Assembly: GCF_002860205.1 (NCBI RefSeq)
Contig: NZ_PGVB01000034.1
Span: forward strand, 62,001-126,000
Length of the DNA: 64,000 nt
From: Bacillus sp. T33-2
GTDB lineage: Bacteria; Bacillota; Bacilli; Bacillales; Cytobacillaceae
Direction: 5' to 3'
Part shown: one piece after another, positions 20,776 through 29,519 of the stretch
Layout of the letters: every line of letters begins with the position of its first letter
Position numbering within the stretch: the first letter of the stretch is position 1
Made by a program: the position numbers and the translations under genes
The notes under the pieces: generated by a model
What the model was told of the DNA's origin: nothing
What the model saw: the letters and a program-made list of their open reading frames with translations, nothing else
Database searches by the model: none

Positions 20776-21891
20776 ATGAGATTGGTTGCAACGGCTTCCG
20801 TGGAAGCGGGAACAAGGCTTGGCAAAATAATATTCAATGACAAAGGGCAGGTCCTGCTTAATAAAGGGGCCGTGTTGAACGGAAGTATCATTGCACGGCT
20901 ACTTGCTTTTGGCATTAATTATATTTATATACTGGATGATGAGACTGAAGATATCATAATAAAAAATTCAATTTCAGATTCGTTGAGGAAGAGGGCTGTT
21001 GCCGAAATTGAATCTTCTTTTAAGCAAGTACACTCTGATAAACTCGTTTCCAGTTCAGTTACATTAGAAAATGCCGCCCGCAATTTTAAACAATTGATCC
21101 GGCAGTTATTGGACGAAATAAACAGCAGCAAGGAATTGCTCACGTTGCTGTCGGATGTTTATATTCACGATAACTACATTTTCTCCCATTCTCTTAACGT
21201 GACGATGTATGCCTTGGCGATCGGGATGGAAATGAGGCTTCCGCCAAAAGACCTCGAAACACTCGGCCTTGGGGCGATTCTTCATGACGTGGGAAAAATG
21301 CTTATACCTTATGAAATCCTGTCCAAGCCCGGAAAGCTGACAGGGGATCAGTTTGCCGCCGTACAGAAGCATGCTGAAGATGGCTTCGATCTGCTGAGGC
21401 AGATCCAGACCGTGCCTCTGCTGGTGGCACATTGTGCGTACCAGCATCATGAGAGAATCGATGGATCCGGCTACCCGCGCGGCCTTATAGGCAATGAAAT
21501 CCATGACTTCGGCAAGATCCTGGGAGTTGCGGATGTGTTTGATGCAGTCACTTCGAACCGGGTGTACCGGCCAGCAATGCTGCCGCATGAAGGGCTGGAA
21601 ATTCTGTTTGCCGGGGCTGGACACCAGTTTGAGCATAATGTTGTTGACGCGTTTCGAAGGGCAGTGGTGATTTACCCGGTTGGCTTGACAGTCGAATTGA
21701 ATGATGGAAGAAAAGGCGTCGTGTCAGCACAGAACAAGGACATGAGCGAACGGCCGGTTATCAGGATTTTGGAAGAACAGGGCGAAAAGGTAGCGCCATA
21801 TGAAATTGATTTAAATACGGCCCTTTCTTTAATGATCACCGGTTGTGACACAACTTTTCAGAGGAAAGCTGAAACTAATTTTATTTTATAG
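20776..21891 (+). CDS. HD-GYP domain protein, probable cyclic-di-GMP phosphodiesterase
   Basis: 371 residues. An N-terminal region of about 120 residues without a recognised signal or sensory domain precedes an HD-GYP domain. The domain has HDVGK (H170, D171), further His ligands (about H199 and H219), and HHERIDGSGYP (about 224-234). All residues of the metal site and the GYP motif look intact, so it is expected to hydrolyse cyclic di-GMP, although not every HD-GYP protein does. No membrane segment. The ATG at 20776 follows AGGAGAG. It is inserted between yunC and yunB. Confidence 0.85.
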   Translation: MRLVATASVEAGTRLGKIIFNDKGQVLLNKGAVLNGSIIARLLAFGINYIYILDDETEDIIIKNSISDSLRKRAVAEIESSFKQVHSDKLVSSSVTLENAARNFKQLIRQLLDEINSSKELLTLLSDVYIHDNYIFSHSLNVTMYALAIGMEMRLPPKDLETLGLGAILHDVGKMLIPYEILSKPGKLTGDQFAAVQKHAEDGFDLLRQIQTVPLLVAHCAYQHHERIDGSGYPRGLIGNEIHDFGKILGVADVFDAVTSNRVYRPAMLPHEGLEILFAGAGHQFEHNVVDAFRRAVVIYPVGLTVELNDGRKGVVSAQNKDMSERPVIRILEEQGEKVAPYEIDLNTALSLMITGCDTTFQRKAETNFIL

Positions 21892-21902
21892 CCTAGTTCC
21901 CC

Positions 21903-21944
21903 CCTTCACGGCATAATATAGCTTGTAAAGGGGGGATTTTTGTT
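21903..21944 (+). terminator. hairpin: HD-GYP gene terminator overlapping the yunB ribosome site
   Basis: CCCCCCTTCAC and GTAAAGGGGGG pair around about 16 bases and are followed by ATTTTTG. The same GGGGGG run is the only ribosome binding site for yunB. Confidence 0.6.
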
Positions 21945-22698
21945 GGCAAAATTTCGCGGCCGGATGCCGCGGAGGGGTCCGCTGCCTTTTCGCTATGTAT
22001 TGCTGCTGACTTTTGTTTTTTTTCTATTCTCAACTGCGGCAGGATTATGGATTATTAATGAAGGAATTAAACCGACGCTGATGAGCTATGCAAAATCCCA
22101 GACAGGGAATATCGCGACGCTTGTGATCAACAGCGCAATCGATAATGATGAGATTTCCAATATGGATATTAACGATGTTCTTGAAATTCAGACAAATCAG
22201 CAGGGGCGCACATCAGTTAAGTTGAACGCGCAAAAGGTTAACCAGGTTCGGGCAGAAGTAACGAAGCTCGTACAAAAGAATTTAGTGAAGGCAGAAAGAG
22301 GACAACTGGAAGCTTTAGAATTGGAGCATTCGGTTGATTTTGAAACCGAAGAAATGATTGAAGGTGACGGCATTGTGTTCTATGTACCGCTCGGACAGGC
22401 AACGAACAATGTCCTGCTCGGGAATCTGGGTCCGGAAATACCAATTAAATTCACTGCCATCGGCGAGGTCGATGCTGATGTAAAATTGAAAACTGATGAC
22501 CCTGGAGTCAATAATATATCAGTTGAGGCATGGATAGAACTCGAAGTGAATGTCCAAATCATTATCCCGTTTGCTACCGGCATTACAACGATAAAAGACG
22601 AGATTCCATTAGGGGCGATCGTGTTTGAAGGAGAGGTTCCGTTGTATTATAACGGCGCGGGCGATTCTGCTCCATCGATCCAGCTACCTGGAGAATAA
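21943..22698 (+). CDS. yunB: sporulation protein YunB
   Basis: About 251 residues, similar to YunB, a mother-cell sporulation protein. One N-terminal transmembrane segment (about residues 17-40) is followed by an extracytoplasmic domain rich in Asn, Glu and Val. The TTG at 21943 has AAAGGGGGGA 6 bases upstream; an adjacent TTG at 21940 is too close. In B. subtilis it is under sigma-E, and no sigma-E promoter could be fixed here. Lies beside lytH, as in B. subtilis. Confidence 0.85.
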   Translation: MAKFRGRMPRRGPLPFRYVLLLTFVFFLFSTAAGLWIINEGIKPTLMSYAKSQTGNIATLVINSAIDNDEISNMDINDVLEIQTNQQGRTSVKLNAQKVNQVRAEVTKLVQKNLVKAERGQLEALELEHSVDFETEEMIEGDGIVFYVPLGQATNNVLLGNLGPEIPIKFTAIGEVDADVKLKTDDPGVNNISVEAWIELEVNVQIIIPFATGITTIKDEIPLGAIVFEGEVPLYYNGAGDSAPSIQLPGE

Positions 22699-22708
22699 AG
22701 CCTATAAA

Positions 22709-22756
22709 CAAAGAAAGCGGCAGGGACACATTGGATGGACCTGCCGCTTTTTTTCT
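22709..22756 (+). terminator. terminator after yunB
   Basis: AAGCGGCAGG and CCTGCCGCTT pair around GACACATTGGATGGA and are followed by TTTTTTTC. Confidence 0.85.
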
Positions 22757-22794
22757 ATTTAAACATAAGAATGTATAAAATTTTTAGTTAGACC

Positions 22795-22913
22795 AGTGTC
22801 CAGCTCCAGCGCCTAGCCCCTCGGGTCATAAGCCACCTCACTACGGAAATCAGGATTATCCTCCGTGATGCGTCTTATGCCTGTCGGGGCTGGACAAGGC
22901 GCTTGCGCTTTTC
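22795..22913. repeat. imperfect palindromic intergenic element
   Basis: About 120 bases. GCGCCTAGCCCC...CATAAG on the left mirrors CTTATG...GGGGCTGGACAAGGCGC on the right, and it ends at the lytH stop codon. Elements of this look (AGCTCCAGCGCCTAGCCCCT and GGCGCTTGCGCTTTT) recur between genes in several Bacillus relatives, as I remember them; this window has only one copy. It has no coding potential. Confidence 0.75.
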
Positions 22914-23897
22914 TTATTTCCTGGCTTTCTGCCGATCCTGCCGTTCCCATAATCTCAAGTGTGAGTACGGGTCAAACGACCACTCGGTTTTACCGTTGTC
23001 TTTATATATGCCATAATGCAGATGCGGCGGAAACTTTCCGGAAGTTCCGGGAGGGCCGTAACCCGAGCTTCCAACCCCTCCGATTACCATTCCGGGTTCA
23101 ACTATTTGCCCGACTTTCAAGTCTTTGGCGAACCCGCTGAGATGGGCATAATAATGATAGTTATTGTTGATATCCCGGATGCCGACACGCCAGCCGCCGT
23201 ACCTGTTCCACCCCTTCATCTCAACGATTCCATACCCTGTGGCCCTTACTGGGACACCGTACGCCGCGAAAATATCAGTGCCTTCGTGGATCCGGCGCCC
23301 TCCCCAGCCCCGGGCATCTCCCCATGTATTTCTGTAGCTATGATTGCTCCTTAAGGGCATAGGGAATGCGTGTTCATCAAGGTCAAGGCGTCCGAAGTGC
23401 CTGTAAATCTTTGCTTTACCGGTGATGATGCCCACAGTTTTGTCTCTTTTGTAGTAATCCCAAAGCCCGATTTTTATGTTGTCATGATCGGTACCGTAAG
23501 CAAGCAGGTACTGTGCAAAGGCATGAAGGACATCCTCATCATCGTTTGGATTTGCCTTCCCATCTCCATTGCCGTCAAAGCCCATGCCATCAAAAAACTG
23601 AATGGAGGAAGGGTTTTGGTCTGATGGATTGGGATTGAGCAAACCGGCCCATTCCTCAGGCTTAAAGTATATTCCCGACAGTCCTTCAGGCTTTGGCAAA
23701 TCCCGTCTCGCCTGCCGGACATTTCTTTCATATTGGTCAATAGCAGCCATGTAATACCACGGGATATGAGTGACAGCTTCAACCTGTCTGTACAATTCCA
23801 TTCTTTTTGGGTAGGCATCTTCGTCTGCGGCGCAGGCTTTATGCAAAGGTATGAAGCATGGAATGGACAGAAGAATGGCTATAAGAAGAACTCTCAC
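22914..23897 (-). CDS. lytH: sporulation L-Ala-D-Glu endopeptidase LytH (M23 family)
   Basis: About 327 residues, secreted or membrane-anchored. The signal-like segment runs VLLIAILLSIPCFIPLHKACA; a helical middle domain is followed by an M23 peptidase domain with HEGTDI (zinc His and Asp) and HLHYG (second zinc site). The enzyme cleaves the L-Ala-D-Glu bond during cortex maturation in B. subtilis. I choose the GTG at 23897 because GAAGGGAGG is just upstream; the ATG at 23927 would place this site inside the gene. Divergent from lipA. Confidence 0.9.
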   Translation of the reverse strand: MRVLLIAILLSIPCFIPLHKACAADEDAYPKRMELYRQVEAVTHIPWYYMAAIDQYERNVRQARRDLPKPEGLSGIYFKPEEWAGLLNPNPSDQNPSSIQFFDGMGFDGNGDGKANPNDDEDVLHAFAQYLLAYGTDHDNIKIGLWDYYKRDKTVGIITGKAKIYRHFGRLDLDEHAFPMPLRSNHSYRNTWGDARGWGGRRIHEGTDIFAAYGVPVRATGYGIVEMKGWNRYGGWRVGIRDINNNYHYYAHLSGFAKDLKVGQIVEPGMVIGGVGSSGYGPPGTSGKFPPHLHYGIYKDNGKTEWSFDPYSHLRLWERQDRQKARK

Positions 23898-23991
23898 AGG
23901 ACTCCTCCCTTCATCGATTTTGTCCATGTTAGTTTGTGAGAAAGCAGGAAATAAATAAATACCAAATAATTGTAATCAGAAGCTGTCCGGC

Positions 23992-24020
23992 TTGTTCTGA
24001 GTATTTCATTATGTTAAAGT
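23992..24020 (+). promoter_or_regulatory. possible lipA promoter
   Basis: TTGTTC, a 17-base spacer and TAAAGT, 70 bases ahead of the lipA start. Confidence 0.4.
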
Positions 24021-24089
24021 GACAACAGAACATGTCCGGGCCAAACAAAAATCCTGGACAAAATTTGATTTTTTCAGGAGTGAAAAAAC

Positions 24090-25010
24090 ATGAGCAGCAA
24101 AGAGGAAATCATGAGAAAGCCGGAATGGCTGAAAATAAAGCTGAACACCAATGAGAATTACACCGGATTAAAAAAGATGATGCGCGAAAAAAATTTACAT
24201 ACTGTGTGTGAAGAAGCAAAATGCCCGAATATTCACGAATGCTGGGCTGTGAGAAGGACTGCCACTTTTATGATCCTCGGTGATGTTTGTACCAGGGCAT
24301 GCCGCTTTTGTGCCGTCAAAACCGGTTTACCGAATGAGCTTGACTGGAAAGAGCCGGAGCGGGTAGCAGATTCTGTCAGCTTAATGAATTTAAAACATGT
24401 AGTGGTGACAGCTGTTGCCCGGGATGACCTAAAAGACGGCGGTTCTGCTGTGTTTGCTGAAACCGTCCGGGCGATCCGCAGGAAAAACCCGTTCACCACG
24501 ATAGAAGTGCTGCCATCTGATATGGGAGGCGTCTATGAAAACCTGCAAACACTCATGGAAGCCAAGCCTGACATTTTAAACCATAACATAGAAACAGTTA
24601 AAAGGCTTACCCCCAGGGTGAGGGCCAGGGCTACATACGAGCGTTCTCTTGAATTCCTCCGCCGCGCGAAGGAAATTCAGCCAAACGTGCCGACAAAATC
24701 CAGCATCATGATAGGGCTGGGGGAAACAAAAGAGGAGATAGTCGACGCAATGGACGACCTCCGCGCCAACCAGGTTGATATCATTACAATCGGCCAATAC
24801 CTCCAGCCAACGAAGAAACATTTAAAAGTCGTCAAATATTATCATCCCGAGGAATTCAAAGAACTGAAGGAGATTGCCCTTTCAAAAGGATTCAGCCACT
24901 GCGAGGCAGGCCCGCTTGTCAGATCTTCCTACCATGCAGATGAACAAGTCAATTCTGCTGCAAGGCAAAAGCAGTTATTGGGAGAACAGGAAGCAAAGGA
25001 AGCTTTATGA
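24090..25010 (+). CDS. lipA: lipoyl synthase
   Basis: 306-residue radical-SAM enzyme that inserts two sulfurs into octanoyl groups on carrier proteins. The auxiliary cluster motif is [13 protein letters not shown] (about residues 41-53); the radical-SAM motif is CTRACRFC (about 68-75). The C-terminal conserved Ser is in the [10 protein letters not shown] segment. It depends on the Suf Fe-S system encoded in this window. Own promoter region, divergent from lytH. Confidence 0.97.
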   Translation: MSSKEEIMRKPEWLKIKLNTNENYTGLKKMMREKNLHTVCEEAKCPNIHECWAVRRTATFMILGDVCTRACRFCAVKTGLPNELDWKEPERVADSVSLMNLKHVVVTAVARDDLKDGGSAVFAETVRAIRRKNPFTTIEVLPSDMGGVYENLQTLMEAKPDILNHNIETVKRLTPRVRARATYERSLEFLRRAKEIQPNVPTKSSIMIGLGETKEEIVDAMDDLRANQVDIITIGQYLQPTKKHLKVVKYYHPEEFKELKEIALSKGFSHCEAGPLVRSSYHADEQVNSAARQKQLLGEQEAKEAL

Positions 25011-25175
25011 TCATGACCATTTAAAGTTCAGCAATGCAACGGCTGGACTTTTTTGATTTAATGATTCCTAGATTTCCTCGCTTTTGTTAGGTAATTAGAA
25101 GTGATTTTTTCTTAGAAATTGATGGAGAATAAGTTATAATTTAAAACAACAGTGTTTGTAAAAAGAGGTGATAGT

Positions 25176-25451
25176 ATGGTCTGCATCAATAATATTTGCT
25201 ATGAATTGGTCGAGGAACAGCGGAATGGTTTTAACGAGGACGCTTTCCGCGCACGATACAGTGAGATCATGACAAGGTATGACTACATTGTCGGGGACTG
25301 GGGTTACGGTCAGCTGCGGCTCAGGGGATTTTTTGATGACCAGAACCAAAAAGCGACCTTCGATACGAAAATAAGCACCCTCAGCGAATATCTTTATGAG
25401 TATTGCAATTTTGGCTGTGCCTATTTCGTCGTTAAAAAGGTGAAAAAATAA
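25176..25451 (+). CDS. yutD: DUF1027 family protein YutD
   Basis: 91-residue protein of the YutD/DUF1027 family: FRARYSEIMTRYDYIVGDWGYGQLRLRGF is the conserved core. Function unknown. The ATG at 25176 follows AAGAGGTGA. Convergent with the following minus-strand gene, with a shared hairpin between them. Confidence 0.85.
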   Translation: MVCINNICYELVEEQRNGFNEDAFRARYSEIMTRYDYIVGDWGYGQLRLRGFFDDQNQKATFDTKISTLSEYLYEYCNFGCAYFVVKKVKK

Positions 25452-25452
25452 T

Positions 25453-25482
25453 CGAGAGGACCGATACGGTCCTCTTGTATTT
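25453..25482. terminator. bidirectional terminator between yutD and DUF3055 gene
   Basis: GAGGACCG-ATA-CGGTCCTC stem followed by TTGTATTTT on the plus strand. Confidence 0.65.
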
Positions 25483-25499
25483 TATAGAGCATCGGAATC

Positions 25500-25766
25500 T
25501 TAAACGACCTCCATCAGGAATTCACGCAGTTCAGCCGCATCTTCCTCGTTCAATTGAAAGGCATACTCCAGATAGCCTTCCTCTTGTAAATCATCCTGGC
25601 CAATAATGGCAAAACGGCTGCCCTGAAGATCAAGAACCAGCTGTTTTCCGTAATGCCTGCTTGTTTGGACAATCGCCAGGTCAAAGCGCTGGTTTTCCCC
25701 CATAAAGCTTACAAAACGGGTTTTTGTTTCCTCTGTATCATCATATAAAAAAAATCGGTCTGCCAT
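25500..25766 (-). CDS. DUF3055 family protein
   Basis: 88-residue DUF3055 protein. The conserved stretch FFLYDDTEETKTRFVSFMGE is near the N-terminus, with acidic residues at the C-terminus (NEEDAAELREFL). Function unknown; conserved in Bacillaceae and staphylococci. The ATG at 25766 follows AGGAGGAATAATC; the frame extends upstream to 25844 without a ribosome site. Confidence 0.8.
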   Translation of the reverse strand: MADRFFLYDDTEETKTRFVSFMGENQRFDLAIVQTSRHYGKQLVLDLQGSRFAIIGQDDLQEEGYLEYAFQLNEEDAAELREFLMEVV

Positions 25767-26018
25767 GATTATTCCTCCTGACTTCAACTCTATTGTGGAA
25801 GCTACCTCAAGATTAGTCTTCTTATTAAGATGCCGGTCCAGCATGCGATCTATTTTCCGTCAGCTTCAGTCCTATATTATTTTATCAGAATTGATCCTGA
25901 AATCCTTGAATGTCCACAAAAATTACTAATTTTTACTAGGAAAAAATCTCTGATTTGCTAAACTATGGTACAATAATAGAACAAATATCTAAGCTGCTCC
26001 TCGAGAGGAATGAAACCT

Positions 26019-27320
26019 ATGGCCCGTCGGTTTACCGGGATGATGAAAAACTGGCTTGGATGGGGTAAGCTATTTTTGCCTCACCCGTTAATACGATATT
26101 ATCCTCCGCAGTTCATCATACGCAACCCGATTGTTGCCGGAGTGAAAAAGAGCTTTAAAGCCGGCTGTGAAGCCGCTGTCATTGCTTATACTTTAAAAAA
26201 TAGCCGTGAGCTGGCCGAGCAGCTAGGGGAAAATTATCAGGCCTGCCTCAGTCTCTTAAAAAGGCATTTCAGGGAAGCAGTGCAAAATGAGATTGATCAC
26301 AATGATATTATTGTCCTCCATGACTTTTATTGTGACACTCTGAACCTGGTCATCAGGATTGACCATACCCGCCATTGTCTATCCGACATTGATGCCATAA
26401 TCAAAAAAATTATTCGTGAAACCGAGAGCCGTCTTTATAAAGAATACCCTGAAATCGTGCCGGTTTTTGAAACAGGCTACATATTTGTTGACAAAAAACA
26501 CCATTCAGTACACGAGGCGGTGGCCAAGGCGCACCGGCAGGCGTTTGCAATCGCTGAAAAAAGGGCAGACTCCGATTTTAACCAAATGGTTTTTACTTTA
26601 ACGGGAATTGTATCAGAGAGAAACATCCGGCTTCTCGCCCAGCCCATCATTGATGTTGCAACTAAACAAATACGGGCCTGGGAGATGCTGACCCGCGGGC
26701 CAGAAGGATCGGCCCTTGAAAGTCCGCTTCACTTATTTTCTGTTGCAAGGCAAACCGGCCATCTTTATGAGCTTGAAATGATTGTTCTGGAGAAAACCTT
26801 TCAGCAGATCAAACTGACCGGTTGCAGCCATGATATTTTTATTAATTTCACTCCTGTCACACTTGGCAGCAAACACTTCCTGCGGGATCTGAAAAAAATA
26901 CTTGCCATGTATAAGGGCATATTCCCGGGACAAATTACGATTGAAGTGACTGAAAGAGATTCAATCGAAGGAATCGACAATTTTGTTTATAATATTAAGG
27001 TACTCAGGGCCATGGGATTTAAAATTGCCGTCGATGATACCGGGGCAGGCTATGCAAGCCTGAATACAATCAGTGAAATTATGCCGGATATTATTAAGAT
27101 TGACCGGTCTGTCATTCAAAATATTGATAAAAATTCGGTAAAGGAATCGATGCTCAAAGGCTTGATATTGATTGCGAGAGAAGCAGGGTCACTGGTCGTG
27201 GCCGAAGGGATTGAAAGTGCGGAAGAAGCCTCCGTCCTTTCAAGGAATAATGTCGATTTGGCCCAGGGATATTTTTACGCCCGTCCCGGGATGCTTCAGA
27301 AGCGGATGGCGTCTACGTAA
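26019..27320 (+). CDS. degenerate GGDEF plus EAL protein, probable cyclic-di-GMP phosphodiesterase
   Basis: About 433 residues, no clear membrane segment. Residues 195-430 form an EAL domain. Signature Glu in AWEML (EAL replaced by EML), Asn in FINFTP, Glu in EVTERD, Asp pair in DDTGAGY, Lys in KIDRS, Glu in AEGIES and Gln in AQGYFYARP are all present, so catalysis is expected. Residues about 140-190 (FETGYIFVDKKHHSVHEAV and the AFAIAEKR helix) resemble the end of a GGDEF domain lacking its active site. The ATG at 26019 follows GAGAGG by 10 bases. Confidence 0.8.
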   Translation: MARRFTGMMKNWLGWGKLFLPHPLIRYYPPQFIIRNPIVAGVKKSFKAGCEAAVIAYTLKNSRELAEQLGENYQACLSLLKRHFREAVQNEIDHNDIIVLHDFYCDTLNLVIRIDHTRHCLSDIDAIIKKIIRETESRLYKEYPEIVPVFETGYIFVDKKHHSVHEAVAKAHRQAFAIAEKRADSDFNQMVFTLTGIVSERNIRLLAQPIIDVATKQIRAWEMLTRGPEGSALESPLHLFSVARQTGHLYELEMIVLEKTFQQIKLTGCSHDIFINFTPVTLGSKHFLRDLKKILAMYKGIFPGQITIEVTERDSIEGIDNFVYNIKVLRAMGFKIAVDDTGAGYASLNTISEIMPDIIKIDRSVIQNIDKNSVKESMLKGLILIAREAGSLVVAEGIESAEEASVLSRNNVDLAQGYFYARPGMLQKRMAST

Positions 27321-27408
27321 CATGGGTAGTAAAATAGCATGGAATGCAATTCAGGCACCTTATGTTCAATAACCGCTAGCAGTTCAGGCAATAATGGAGG
27401 GACCGACA

Positions 27409-27846
27409 GTGTACTTTGTAGATCGCCAAATGATCGAAACGACGCTTGATTTCTTGGACAGGCAGATTTCTTTTTTTGAGGGGCAGCAAAAATGGGATAC
27501 TTTATTGGAGAAAGCCGCATTGGAACGGCTTGCCCATACAATAATAGAAGCTGTGCTGGATGCGGGAAACGCGATGATAGATGGTTTCATAATGCGCGAC
27601 CCTGGAAGCTATGAAGATATTGTTGAGATTTTAACAGATGAGAAGGTCGTTACGCCGGAACTGGGCTCAAGTCTCAAGAAACTGATCCAATTCCGTAAAT
27701 CCCTTGTCCAGATGTATACGGAAGTGGATCACCAGGCACTAATTCAGGCATTTACGGATGAACTGGCATTGCTGAAACAGTTTTCTCCAAAAGTGCGGAG
27801 TTATTTGACGAATGAATTGGGCCCTGTTTCAGCCTTTAAACAATAG
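27409..27846 (+). CDS. yutE: DUF86/HEPN-family protein YutE
   Basis: 145-residue helical protein of the DUF86 (HepT-like) family. The typical catalytic R(N)x3-4H of HEPN nucleases is altered: here FRKSLVQMYTEVD has Lys for Asn and Gln for His, so RNase activity is doubtful. No MNT-type antitoxin gene is adjacent, unlike HepT/MntA toxin-antitoxin pairs. The GTG at 27409 follows ATGGAGGG. It sits before yutF, as in B. subtilis. Confidence 0.8.
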   Translation: MYFVDRQMIETTLDFLDRQISFFEGQQKWDTLLEKAALERLAHTIIEAVLDAGNAMIDGFIMRDPGSYEDIVEILTDEKVVTPELGSSLKKLIQFRKSLVQMYTEVDHQALIQAFTDELALLKQFSPKVRSYLTNELGPVSAFKQ

Positions 27847-27943
27847 ATTTTCCCGAGAGGCCGCGAACGGGTCTCTTTCTGTTTTTACACCATCATTCTA
27901 ATAAAATGAAGAAACGGGCAACATATCATGAGGAGTGATCAAC

Positions 27944-28711
27944 ATGAAAAAATATAAAGGATATTTAATCGATTTGGATGGAACCATGTACCGCGGGACT
28001 GAAAAAATTGAACAGGCCTCAGATTTTGTACACAAGCTGATTGATAAAGGGATTCCTTATTTATTTGTGACCAACAATTCTTCTCGTACACCGGCCCAGG
28101 TTGCTGAAAAGCTGCGCGGCTTTGACATCCCGGCCACGGAGGATCAAGTGTTCACGACCAGCCAGGCAACCGCCAACTATATTTATGAACGAAAAACAGA
28201 TGCTTCTGTTTATGTGATTGGGGAAGAGGGGATCCGGACAGCGCTGGCTGAAAAGGGTTTTAAGTTCACGGGGGAGGATGCGGAATTTGTCGTGTCCGGC
28301 ATTGACCGCGGCATCACTTATGAAAAACTGGCTGTCGGCTGCCTTGCGGTACGTAATGGAGCCACATTTATATCCACTAATGGTGACATTGCCATACCTA
28401 CCGAGAGGGGGTTGCTGCCAGGGAATGGTTCATTAACCTCTGTCATCGCTGTGTCCACCCAGACTCAACCCATTTTCATCGGAAAACCTGAATCCGTCAT
28501 TATGGAGCAGGCTTTAAAAGTGCTCGGCACAGATAAGGAAGACACATTGATGGTTGGGGATTATTATGATACAGACATTCTCGCCGGAATAAATGCCGGC
28601 ATGGATACTCTCCTGGTCCATACCGGAGTGACGACAAAAGAGCTTTTGGCGGGATACGAACAAATACCTACATACACTGTCGATACGCTTGATCAGTGGG
28701 AAGTTCTGTAA
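27944..28711 (+). CDS. yutF: HAD-family phosphatase YutF
   Basis: 255-residue HAD hydrolase of the NagD/AraL type. Motif I is LIDLDGTMYRG (nucleophile D10 and D12), motif II is FVTNNSS, and motif III/IV is GKP...MVGDYYDTDI (about residues 183-210), with a C2-type cap between. It dephosphorylates small organic phosphates in this family; the physiological substrate is uncertain. The ATG at 27944 follows AGGAGTGA. Confidence 0.88.
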   Translation: MKKYKGYLIDLDGTMYRGTEKIEQASDFVHKLIDKGIPYLFVTNNSSRTPAQVAEKLRGFDIPATEDQVFTTSQATANYIYERKTDASVYVIGEEGIRTALAEKGFKFTGEDAEFVVSGIDRGITYEKLAVGCLAVRNGATFISTNGDIAIPTERGLLPGNGSLTSVIAVSTQTQPIFIGKPESVIMEQALKVLGTDKEDTLMVGDYYDTDILAGINAGMDTLLVHTGVTTKELLAGYEQIPTYTVDTLDQWEVL

Positions 28712-28715
28712 ATGA

Positions 28716-28754
28716 AAAGGACTGGCCAGCAGTAATTCCGGCCAGTCCTTTTTC
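28716..28754. terminator. bidirectional terminator between yutF and yutG
   Basis: AAGGACTGGCC and GGCCAGTCCTT pair around AGCAGTAATTCC and are followed by TTTTC. Confidence 0.85.
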
Positions 28755-28824
28755 ATAGCAGCGGTTCGAAAAAAACGCCGCGCAATGCTGTCAGGGTCTT
28801 GCATAATCTTCCGGAAGGGCAGCA

Positions 28825-29328
28825 TTATTCGGTATTAGCAGCCCTGTGGGCAAGGCGGCTTGAAGCGGCCGCTGCGATGGCGCCGACCAGGTCATCGAGG
28901 AATGTATTGCATTTTCCGGTCGATTTATCGTTCAACTTTTCAAGGATGCCTGGTTTTTGCTTGTCGATATATCCATAATTGGTGAACCCAATGGAACCAT
29001 AAATGTTAACAATTGAAAAAGCCAATATTTCATCGATGCCGTACAGGCTTTCATCAGTGGCAATGATAGATTGCAGAGGTTCGCCAAGTTTGCCCTCCTC
29101 CGCGAGTATATCAAGCTGTATCCCTGTCAATATCGCATTTTGGACTTCCCTTTTGGCAAGGACCCGTTCGACATTCTCCAAACAGTCCTCCATCTTCAGG
29201 TCAGTGTGGTATTTTTCCTGCAAATAATAGACAAGCTCAGCAATATGTTCTATTTCTACGCCTCTTTCATGAAGCCATTTCCGCGCAGTTTCTTCTGTCA
29301 TGTGGATTGCTCTTTTTTTGGGTTCCAT
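28825..29328 (-). CDS. yutG: phosphatidylglycerophosphatase A-like protein YutG
   Basis: 167 residues, similar to YutG, assigned to the PgpA family. The core NTFLDDLVGAIAAAASSRLAH at the C-terminus and the segment DEILAFSIVNIYGSIGFTNYGY are conserved. Unlike Gram-negative PgpA it has few hydrophobic spans and may be soluble or peripheral; the phosphatase role is family inference. The ATG at 29328 follows AAAGGTGA. Confidence 0.75.
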   Translation of the reverse strand: MEPKKRAIHMTEETARKWLHERGVEIEHIAELVYYLQEKYHTDLKMEDCLENVERVLAKREVQNAILTGIQLDILAEEGKLGEPLQSIIATDESLYGIDEILAFSIVNIYGSIGFTNYGYIDKQKPGILEKLNDKSTGKCNTFLDDLVGAIAAAASSRLAHRAANTE

Positions 29329-29519
29329 CAACGTCACCTTTCTTTTTCAAATAACATCCTAGTAAATAAATTATTCTGCATAATCAAAATCGTGAGAGTT
29401 GCACTTAATTCCTCCTTTAATCTTTCCCCGGCCGCCAGCTGTTCATAACCAAACGAAAACAAGTTTCTTCAGCCAGACACATATATTAGTTACATATGCA
29501 AAAAAATGGGGTGGTACCT

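Noticed and set aside
27409-27846. YutE as a HepT toxin of a toxin-antitoxin pair
   Set aside because: No adjacent MNT nucleotidyltransferase gene, and the catalytic motif is altered.
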